From Clostridiales bacterium (GTDB lineage: Bacteria; Bacillota; Clostridia; Oscillospirales; QAMX01): a stretch of 9,352 nt of DNA. Of the stretch, positions 1 through 4,808 are shown piece after piece. Location: positions 1-9,352 of the forward strand of contig QAMX01000095.1 of the NCBI GenBank assembly GCA_003149835.1. Reading direction: 5' to 3'. The position numbers and the translations under genes are program-made. Position 1 is the stretch's first letter; every line of letters begins with the position of its first letter. Under the pieces are notes generated by a model that was given only the letters and a program-made list of their open reading frames with translations, searched no databases and had not been told where the DNA came from.

Positions 1-1
1 C

Positions 2-841
2 TCATTCCTCCGGCAATTCCCGCCGCGTTTTCCGCTTTTCAAGCAGCGCGGCGCGGTAGGCCTCGTTTCTCGACAAGCCCGCCTGCCGCGCGGCGCCGAC
101 GACCGTTTTGATGTCCTGCGTGAGATCCAGCGCCTGAATTCCGCCGTTTTCTTCCGGCTCGGCCGGCGCCGCGCCCTCGACGATCAATACGAATTCGCCC
201 TTCACCTTTGCGTCCTCCGCGCCGTACCTCGCGGCGGCCTCGGACAGCGTCGTGCGGACGAATTCCTCGTATACCTTTGTCAGCTCGCGGCAGAGCGCGA
301 TGCGGCGGTCGCCGAACGCCTCATAGAGGTCGCGCAGCGTGTACGGGAGCTTGTGCGGCGCTTCGTAGAACACCATCGTCCGCGTTTCTCCCCGCAGCGC
401 CCGCAGGCGCTCGCGGCGGCTCTTTTTGCTCACCGACAGAAACCCCTCAAAGCAGAAGCGCCCCGTCGGCAGACCGCAGGCCGACAGCGCGCACACTGCG
501 GCGCACGCGCCAGGCAGCGGCACGACGCGGATCCCGGCGGCAACGCAGGCGGCGACCAGCAGCTCGCCGGGATCGCTGACGGCCGGGGTTCCGGCGTCGG
601 TCACCAGCGCGCAGGCTTCGCCGCCGGCGATGCGCGCGACGATCTCCGCGCTGCGCATCCGTTCGTTGTGCTCATAACAGCTCAGCAGAGGTTTGGCGAT
701 CTGAAAATGCAGAAGCAGCTTTTTGGTCACGCGCGTGTCTTCCGCGGCGATAAAATCGACGGTTTTCAGCGTTTCCAGCGCCCGCAGCGTGATATCGCCG
801 AGGTTGCCGATCGGCGTCGGCACAATATATAAGCATGACAT
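2..841 (-). CDS. rsmI: 16S rRNA (cytidine(1402)-2'-O)-methyltransferase RsmI
   Basis: RsmI uses S-adenosylmethionine to methylate the ribose 2'-OH of C1402 of 16S rRNA in the small-subunit decoding centre. The 279-residue protein has the usual family length. It shows the N-terminal PTPIGNLGDITLRALE block (residues 8-23), AAEDTRVTK (32-40), the SCYEHNE block (54-60), the glycine-rich TDAGTPAVSDPGE loop (81-93), and VFYEAPHK (157-164), all typical of the tetrapyrrole-methylase fold. The C-terminal segment around 243-270 looks like the small helical domain common in RsmI. The ATG at 841 was chosen because family homology begins exactly there and AAAGGA lies about 11 bases upstream. The frame stays open to 931, but that extension has no family character. 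The stop (TGA) is at the window edge, so the gene is complete. It is the last visible gene of a leftward cluster, 56 bases after the tRNA methylase gene. The identification is firm. Confidence 0.95.
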   Translation of the reverse strand: MSCLYIVPTPIGNLGDITLRALETLKTVDFIAAEDTRVTKKLLLHFQIAKPLLSCYEHNERMRSAEIVARIAGGEACALVTDAGTPAVSDPGELLVAACVAAGIRVVPLPGACAAVCALSACGLPTGRFCFEGFLSVSKKSRRERLRALRGETRTMVFYEAPHKLPYTLRDLYEAFGDRRIALCRELTKVYEEFVRTTLSEAAARYGAEDAKVKGEFVLIVEGAAPAEPEENGGIQALDLTQDIKTVVGAARQAGLSRNEAYRAALLEKRKTRRELPEE

Positions 842-897
842 CTCAGTCGCAGTCCTTTCGTTTGCGGAAAAGCGGAGCGCCGGCAGGCCGGCCCTTT

Positions 898-1647
898 TCA
901 GCGATACGGAGCCCCGTATATGGCAGCGCATTCGTCCGTCATACGCCCGTCTCTTTCATAGAGAACCAGCGTCCTTTCGCAGCGGATGCCCGCCGCCGCG
1001 CCTTTGACGCCGCCCGCCAGCACGATGGAGGGCTCCTTTTCAGCGGTATGGGCGACAAAGCGCATTCGCTTCGGCTCGATTTTCGCCTCCGACATCCGGC
1101 AAAAAAGCTCCGCCGTGCGCTCCGCGGGGAAGCAGAGCCAGAGCGAGCCGCCGTTTTTCAGCAGATACGCCGCCGCGGCGAGCAGCGTTTCAAGCGCGCA
1201 GCCCTGCCGCGCGGCGCGGCGCGCCGGATCGGGCGAGGCCGCGCCGCGGCCGGCCTCATAATACGGGGGATTCGCGACCGCCGCCGCAAAACGGCCGGCG
1301 GGAAAATGCGCCCGCACCTCCGCCGCATCGCAGCGGGTCGCGCCGAGACGCGGCGCAAGGCCGTTTTCTCCGGCGTTTTTTTGATAACAGCGGCAGGCCT
1401 CCGCGTCGGCGTCGACGCCGTGCAGCCGGACCCCGGCACAGCGCCGCGCCAGCAGCAGCGAAATCAATCCGCTGCCGCTGCAAAGATCGCACACCTCTCC
1501 CCTCAGCGCGCGCAACCGCTCGGCGGCATACGCCGCGAGGAGCACGCTGTCGGTCGTAATCCCCTGTAACTGCGGCGGGTTATAGAACACCGTGCCGTCG
1601 CCTAAAAAGACGCGGGACTCTGCCTGCAAATCCAACTCTCTCCCCAT
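898..1647 (-). CDS. yabB: YabB/YfiC-type tRNA1(Val) (adenine(37)-N6)-methyltransferase
   Basis: This is a class I SAM-dependent methyltransferase of the YfiC/TrmM (Bacillus YabB) family. The E. coli member methylates N6 of A37 in tRNA1(Val); the exact tRNA substrate here is inferred. Visible motifs in the 249-residue product are the N-terminal block with LDLQAESRVFLGDGTVFYNP, motif I VCDLCSGSGLISLLLA (52-67), an acidic GVDAD end of strand 2 (78-82), and the catalytic NPPY of N6-adenine methylases (126-129). The ATG at 1647 was preferred to the in-frame ATG at 1680 because GAGGA sits 4-5 bases before 1647, while nothing ribosome-site-like precedes 1680. It lies upstream of rsmI in the same direction, matching the yabB-rsmI neighbourhood known in Bacillus. 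The GIY-YIG gene yazA that lies between them there is absent. The family call is strong and the substrate call moderate. Confidence 0.82.
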   Translation of the reverse strand: MGRELDLQAESRVFLGDGTVFYNPPQLQGITTDSVLLAAYAAERLRALRGEVCDLCSGSGLISLLLARRCAGVRLHGVDADAEACRCYQKNAGENGLAPRLGATRCDAAEVRAHFPAGRFAAAVANPPYYEAGRGAASPDPARRAARQGCALETLLAAAAYLLKNGGSLWLCFPAERTAELFCRMSEAKIEPKRMRFVAHTAEKEPSIVLAGGVKGAAAGIRCERTLVLYERDGRMTDECAAIYGAPYR

Positions 1648-1705
1648 ATTTTCCTCAGCGACACCGGCGGTATCCCCCATACTGCCCGGCGCAAGAGACG
1701 GAGAC

Positions 1706-1733
1706 GGGGCAGAGCGATCAAACCGCCTGCCCC
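1706..1733 (-). other. Hairpin between ferredoxin and tRNA methylase genes
   Basis: Arms GGGGCAG (1706-1712) and CTGCCCC (1727-1733) pair perfectly. An inner GCG/CGC pair continues the stem across one bulged base, leaving a 7-base loop. Read leftward it lies directly after the ferredoxin stop but is followed by a mixed pyrimidine stretch instead of a run of T. It is therefore at best a weak terminator or a processing/stability element that could lower expression of the two methylase genes relative to ferredoxin. Confidence 0.45.
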
Positions 1734-1755
1734 AAAAATCACCGTATTCAATAGA

Positions 1756-1926
1756 TTACTGCTGCTTCGGTGCGTCGACCGGGCAGACACCGGCGCAAGC
1801 GCCGCATTCGACGCAGACATCCGGGTCAATCACATATCTGTCGTCGCCCTGCGAAATTGCAGAGACCGGGCATTCCGCTTCGCACGCGCCGCAGGAGATG
1901 CAGTCCTCACCGATAACATACGCCAT
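1756..1926 (-). CDS. 2[4Fe-4S] ferredoxin, clostridial type
   Basis: This is a small soluble electron carrier with two [4Fe-4S] clusters that serves low-potential redox enzymes such as pyruvate:ferredoxin oxidoreductase or hydrogenase in anaerobes. Its partner here is unknown. The 56-residue product carries two full CxxCxxCxxxCP motifs: Cys 9, 12, 15, 19 and Cys 38, 41, 44, 48. The length matches classical clostridial ferredoxins of about 55 residues, and the start MAYVIGEDC is typical. The ATG at 1926 was chosen over one five codons upstream (1941) because GGGGGA lies 7 bases before 1926 and homology starts there. It is the first gene of a leftward cluster, downstream of a good sigma-A promoter at 1961-1988. 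A hairpin separates it from the tRNA methylase gene, so it may also be expressed as a short separate message. Confidence 0.95.
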   Translation of the reverse strand: MAYVIGEDCISCGACEAECPVSAISQGDDRYVIDPDVCVECGACAGVCPVDAPKQQ

Positions 1927-1960
1927 GATCCATTCCCCCATCTCATGAAATGATACTTAT

Positions 1961-1988
1961 ATTTTACCATGATTTGCTGAAAAATCAA
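1961..1988 (-). promoter_or_regulatory. Sigma-A-type promoter for the ferredoxin gene
   Basis: Read leftward, TTGATT (1983-1988) and TAAAAT (1961-1966) are separated by 16 bases. They lie about 35 bases upstream of the ferredoxin ATG in a locally AT-rich stretch that contrasts with the GC-rich genes. The expected leader is about 28 bases. This is a sequence match only. Confidence 0.7.
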
Positions 1989-2007
1989 CCGTTATTTTCG
2001 ATTAAAT

Positions 2008-2037
2008 TTGAACTCTCTGAAAATCATTTTGTATAGA
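2008..2037 (+). promoter_or_regulatory. Possible rightward promoter in the divergent region
   Basis: TTGAAC (2008-2013) and TATAGA (2032-2037) are 18 bases apart and face right, back-to-back with the ferredoxin promoter about 20 bases away. Transcription would start near 2044 and give an approximately 85-base leader before the small reading frame at 2130. The leader contains a GC-rich, hairpin-prone segment (about 2080-2115). The -10 and the spacer are imperfect, so the call is moderate. Confidence 0.45.
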
Positions 2038-2129
2038 TTACCGCCAAGCGGAAAAAATAAACGCGAGCTGAAATTTTACGCCCGCACGCGGCTGCGCACC
2101 GAGCTGCGCCGCGGCAGAAATGAGGAAGT

Positions 2130-2321
2130 ATGAAAAAATCCGTCGCCCCCAAGCCGCACGGCGGTTGGAACGCCGAGACCTCCGAGAGCCTCGTTCCGGA
2201 CGGCGCGCTCTTTCCCGCCTCTGCCCGCCACAAGGACAGACGCCGCGCCGAAGGTCAAACGGCAGAACCGGAAAACGTTCCCGCCCGAAAAAATAAAATC
2301 GGGCGAAAAAGCCTGAAATAA
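2130..2321 (+). CDS. Putative 63-residue small basic protein, unknown function
   Basis: I do not recognise this product. A GAGG site (2122-2125) lies just before the ATG, though its 4-base spacing is short. The first two thirds of the frame use mainly G or C at third codon positions, as the real genes nearby do, and the end becomes A-rich. The peptide is hydrophilic and basic, with no signal peptide, membrane segment, cysteine pair or known motif. It starts MKKSVAPKPHGGWNAETSES and ends in a Lys/Arg-rich tail. A plausible promoter lies upstream at 2008-2037. The 3' end contains a 7-bp inverted repeat, CGCCCGA/TCGGGCG (2282-2288/2299-2305), with an A-rich loop and no T run. It sits alone between ferredoxin and ctsR. 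It could be a real small gene or a chance frame within a regulatory RNA. Confidence 0.4.
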   Translation: MKKSVAPKPHGGWNAETSESLVPDGALFPASARHKDRRRAEGQTAEPENVPARKNKIGRKSLK

Positions 2322-2405
2322 TTCGCATACCTGCGCTGGAAGGAGATATTTTGATTTCATCGGTTTTCATTGATCAGGATAGGTCAAATTTTATCAGATC
2401 GGCCG

Positions 2406-2434
2406 TTGCATTGCAATCCAAACAAGCGTATAAT
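2406..2434 (+). promoter_or_regulatory. Sigma-A promoter of the ctsR-mcsA-mcsB-clpC operon
   Basis: TTGCAT (2406-2411) and a perfect TATAAT (2429-2434) are 17 bases apart. The start of transcription should fall near 2441, inside or at the edge of the CtsR box, so CtsR bound there would block RNA polymerase. The -35 overlaps a short palindrome, TTGCA-T-TGCAA (2406-2416), of unknown meaning. The leader to the ctsR start codon would be about 40 bases. Confidence 0.88.
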
Positions 2435-2442
2435 ATTGCCAA

Positions 2443-2459
2443 GGTCAAAGAAAGTCAAA
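2443..2459 (+). promoter_or_regulatory. CtsR operator (direct heptamer repeat)
   Basis: GGTCAAA, three bases (GAA), then AGTCAAA exactly fits the established CtsR operator: tandem [A/G]GTCAAA heptamers separated by three bases with a central A. It begins 8 bases after the TATAAT box, on the expected transcription start, as in other CtsR-repressed promoters. It implies heat- and stress-inducible, autoregulated expression of the operon. Confidence 0.95.
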
Positions 2460-2481
2460 GACAAATCGGAGGTGAACCAGC

Positions 2482-2946
2482 GTGAGGATCAGCGACCTGA
2501 TCGCTCGGTATATCGAGGAGGAGCTGGAACGGCGCAAAGGCACGGTACAGCTTTCGCGCAGCGAGTTGGCCGAGCATTTCAACTGTGTGCCGAGCCAAAT
2601 CAACTACGTCCTGACGACGCGCTTCACCCCGGAGCACGGTTACACCGTCGACAGCAGGCGCGGCGGCGGCGGATATATCCGCATCACGCGCGTCTCTATG
2701 GACAGAGTGCTGCTGATGATGCATGTCATCAATGCCGTCGGCGCTTCCATCGACGCGCAGACGGCGGCGGCGTTTCTCCAAAACCTGACGGCCGACGGCG
2801 TGCTCGACCGGCACACCGCGTCGGTTGTCTGCGCGGCGGTCTCCGAAGCCGCGCTGCACGGCGTTCCCCGCGAAGTCAAAGACATCCTGAGAGCCTCGAT
2901 TTTTAAACAATGTCTGCTCGCTTGCGCGCAGAACACGGAAAGGTGA
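2482..2946 (+). CDS. ctsR: Class III stress gene repressor CtsR
   Basis: CtsR is a dimeric winged-helix repressor of clp and related protein quality-control genes. It releases DNA on heating and is removed through the McsB/ClpCP route. The 154-residue product has the usual length. A helix-turn-helix lies around residues 27-44 (SELAEHFNCVPSQINYVL). The hallmark glycine-rich wing RGGGGYIRI (60-68) follows; it contacts DNA and acts as the thermosensor loop in characterised homologues. The C-terminal half (about 73-150) is helical, fitting the dimerisation four-helix bundle. It starts with GTG, fixed by GGAGGTGA (2468-2475) 6 bases upstream and by family homology from the first residue (MRISDLIARYIEEEL). 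It is the first gene of the operon, with its own operator just upstream. mcsA follows 7 bases after the stop. Confidence 0.97.
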   Translation: MRISDLIARYIEEELERRKGTVQLSRSELAEHFNCVPSQINYVLTTRFTPEHGYTVDSRRGGGGYIRITRVSMDRVLLMMHVINAVGASIDAQTAAAFLQNLTADGVLDRHTASVVCAAVSEAALHGVPREVKDILRASIFKQCLLACAQNTER

Positions 2947-2953
2947 GATTTGT

Positions 2954-3460
2954 ATGCTTTGCGACAAATGCAAAAAAACAACCGCGACTTATCATTATAA
3001 ACAAAACGTCAACGGACAGATAACGGAGCTGCATCTCTGTCCGTCCTGCGCCGCCGAGTCGGCGCACAGTCTGATGGGGACGGGCGAGCCCTTCGGCGGC
3101 ATCGCCTCCCTGCTCTCCGGCGCGCTGAGGGGCCATGCCGAGCCGGCGCGGCGCGTGTGCAGCCTCTGCGGCGCGACCTCCGCAGAGATCGCCAAGAGCG
3201 CCTACGCGGGCTGTTCGGAATGCTACCGCACCTTCGCGCAGATGTTTTCTCCCTATATCGCCAAGCTGCACGGCCACGTGGCGCACCGCGGTCGGGTTCC
3301 GCTTTCCGCCAAAAAGCCGGAGGCGCCGGTCAACGAGGCCGAGAAACAGCTGACAAAGCTGAAAAAAGAGCTTGACGAGGCGATCCGGGAGGAAAACTTT
3401 GAAAAGGCCGCCGTGTTGCGCGACCAGATCAACGCCCTGAAACAGGACGGCAAGGCGTAA
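2954..3460 (+). CDS. mcsA: McsA, zinc-binding activator of McsB kinase
   Basis: McsA is the partner that binds and activates the arginine kinase McsB, and it is linked to metal and redox stress sensing. The 168-residue product has two predicted zinc sites made of CxxC pairs: Cys 3/6 with Cys 29/32, and Cys 69/72 with Cys 87/90. A conserved GHVAHRGRVP stretch lies at 107-116. A C-terminal UVR-type coiled segment follows (about 130-163, with KLKKELDEAIREENFEKAA). The ribosome site AGGTGA (2941-2946) overlaps the ctsR stop codon and is 7 bases before the ATG, so translation is probably coupled to ctsR. Order and motifs make the call secure. A 165-base gap before mcsB is unusual, since these genes commonly lie close together. 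Confidence 0.95.
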   Translation: MLCDKCKKTTATYHYKQNVNGQITELHLCPSCAAESAHSLMGTGEPFGGIASLLSGALRGHAEPARRVCSLCGATSAEIAKSAYAGCSECYRTFAQMFSPYIAKLHGHVAHRGRVPLSAKKPEAPVNEAEKQLTKLKKELDEAIREENFEKAAVLRDQINALKQDGKA

Positions 3461-3511
3461 CGGCTGCTCGCCTGCGGCGGCATACCGGCCGCGCCGCGGA
3501 CATATCCATCT

Positions 3512-3556
3512 GTGACCGGCTCTGTCCGGCGGCTTCTGCGGCCGGACGCCAGTCAC
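3512..3556 (+). other. Long hairpin in the mcsA-mcsB gap
   Basis: A nested inverted repeat: outer GTGAC (3512-3516) with GTCAC (3552-3556), middle GGC (3518-3520) with GCC (3548-3550), and inner GTCCGGC (3524-3530) with GCCGGAC (3541-3547). That makes about 15 base pairs with one mismatch and a TCT bulge around a 10-base loop. No T run follows, so it is not a classical terminator. It may act as an RNA processing or stability element dividing ctsR-mcsA from mcsB-clpC. The structure is seen in the sequence; the role is inferred. Confidence 0.6.
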
Positions 3557-3625
3557 GCCGCACAGACTGCGGCTGAATCCAATCCATTTTTCAAGCGAAA
3601 TCACGCGAAAGGAATGGTTCTATAC

Positions 3626-4666
3626 ATGGAAAACAAAAACTGGTTTGACATAAACGGCAGCGACGGCGACATCGCCGTCAGCACGCGCGTCCGCTTAGCG
3701 CGCAACATCGAGGGCATTCCCTTCGGCGCCCGCCAGAGCGCGGAGGACGCGGAAAAAATCGTCGCGCTCTGCTCGTCTCAGCTCATGGAGAACCCCGTCA
3801 CCAAAGACGTTTTTACGCTGAAAAAATCCTCGTCGATGTCGGACGCCGAGCGCGTCAGCCTCGTGGAGCGCCACCTGATCTCGCCGGAGTTTGCCAAGAG
3901 CTCGCTGCCGCGCGCGCTGTGCCTCTCGTCGGACGAGGGGATCTCCGTGATGATCAACGAGGAGGATCACATCCGGCTCCAAGTCATCGGCACCGGGCTC
4001 TGTATCGACGAATGCCTCGACTGCGCCGTCAAGATCGACACGCTCATCGACGAGGGGCTGAACGCCCACGGCGCGCGCTACGCCTTTGACGACAAGCTCG
4101 GCTATCTGACCCACTGCCCGACCAATCTCGGCACCGGGCTGCGCGCCTCGGTCATGCTTCACCTCCCCGCGCTCGCCGCCAACGGCCGCCTGAAAGCGCT
4201 GATGAACGCCGCGGGCAGCTTAGGGCTCGCCATCCGCGGCTATTACGGCGAGGGCAGCCGCGAATCCGGCGACCTTTATCAGATCTCCAACCGGATTACG
4301 CTCGGCTATACGGAAAAAGAGCTCTGCGACAACCTGCACGAGATCGTCGCGCAGATCATCAGCGAGGAGCGCGCCGCGCGCAAAGCGCTGATGGACGCCG
4401 AGCGGCTGCGCCTCGAAGACAAGGTCTGCCGTTCGCACGCGCTCTTAGTCTCCGCGCGGCTGATCTCCGCCGAGGAGGCGATGGGCCTGCTCAGCGACGA
4501 ACGGCTCGGCGTTTCGCTCGGCCTGCTGCCCGGCGACGTCGGGACAATCAACGCCCTGATCAGCGAGATTCAGCCCGCGACGCTCTGCCTGAACGCGGCG
4601 ATCTCCGCTGGAGCCGAACAGCGCGACGAGACGCGCGCCGCCCTGCTGCGCAAGCGGCTCGGATAA
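3626..4666 (+). CDS. mcsB: Protein arginine kinase McsB
   Basis: McsB phosphorylates arginine side chains of misfolded proteins and of CtsR, creating the phosphoarginine tag recognised by ClpC. It has a phosphagen-kinase fold. The 346-residue product shows the nucleotide-binding STRVRLARNI block (19-28), NEEDHIRLQ (111-119), CPTNLGTGLRASV (164-176) with the conserved active-site Cys164, the GEG acidic residue Glu209, and SNRITLG (221-227). The C-terminal RDETRA (333-338) fits the RDxxRA phosphoarginine allosteric motif. It is slightly shorter than the B. subtilis protein (363). The frame is open from 3512, but homology begins at MENKNWFD. ATG 3626 has AAAGGA about 12 bases upstream, while that site directly abuts the alternative ATG 3614. 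A few extra residues occur before GYLTHCPTN, and the loop after GEG reads SRESGD, where I recall SEAVGN in Bacillus. The family call is firm. Confidence 0.96.
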   Translation: MENKNWFDINGSDGDIAVSTRVRLARNIEGIPFGARQSAEDAEKIVALCSSQLMENPVTKDVFTLKKSSSMSDAERVSLVERHLISPEFAKSSLPRALCLSSDEGISVMINEEDHIRLQVIGTGLCIDECLDCAVKIDTLIDEGLNAHGARYAFDDKLGYLTHCPTNLGTGLRASVMLHLPALAANGRLKALMNAAGSLGLAIRGYYGEGSRESGDLYQISNRITLGYTEKELCDNLHEIVAQIISEERAARKALMDAERLRLEDKVCRSHALLVSARLISAEEAMGLLSDERLGVSLGLLPGDVGTINALISEIQPATLCLNAAISAGAEQRDETRAALLRKRLG

Positions 4667-4717
4667 CGCGCTCAAACATCCGATCGATTTTTCACATCTG
4701 AAATGACCACCGACTTT

Positions 4718-4753
4718 ACAGCGCCCCTCCCACCGCCGCCGGACGTGCGCTGT
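4718..4753 (+). other. Inverted repeat in the mcsB-clpC gap
   Basis: ACAGCGC (4718-4724) and GCGCTGT (4747-4753) are perfect 7-bp arms around a 22-base C-rich loop. GCGCCC (4721-4726) could alternatively pair with GGGCGC (4783-4788), which lies about 10 bases before the clpC ribosome site. The two pairings exclude each other. There is no T run. A translational or stability role is speculative. Confidence 0.4.
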
Positions 4754-4808
4754 CCACCGAAATAGAACGGAACCGATCCTCTGGGCGCGGCGGAGAAAAG
4801 AGGCTTTT

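Noticed and set aside
879..892. GC-rich palindrome between the tRNA methylase and rsmI genes, read as a terminator
   Set aside because: Only five base pairs around a 4-base loop, no T run after it in the leftward direction, and GC-rich words of this kind are common in this genome.
842..931. N-terminal extension of RsmI starting at 931
   Set aside because: Family homology begins at the ATG at 841, which has its own ribosome site. The extension is Arg/Ala-rich and overlaps the end of the preceding gene.
835..1569. 244-codon plus-strand frame opposite the tRNA methylase
   Set aside because: It is Arg/Ala-rich shadow sequence antisense to a gene with SAM and NPPY motifs.
2903..3604. 233-codon minus-strand frame opposite mcsA
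   Set aside because: It is antisense to McsA with its zinc motifs and runs through the intergenic hairpin, with no recognisable domain.
3512..3625. Upstream start of McsB at 3512
   Set aside because: The added residues have no phosphagen-kinase character, no ribosome site precedes 3512, and the region is occupied by the long hairpin.
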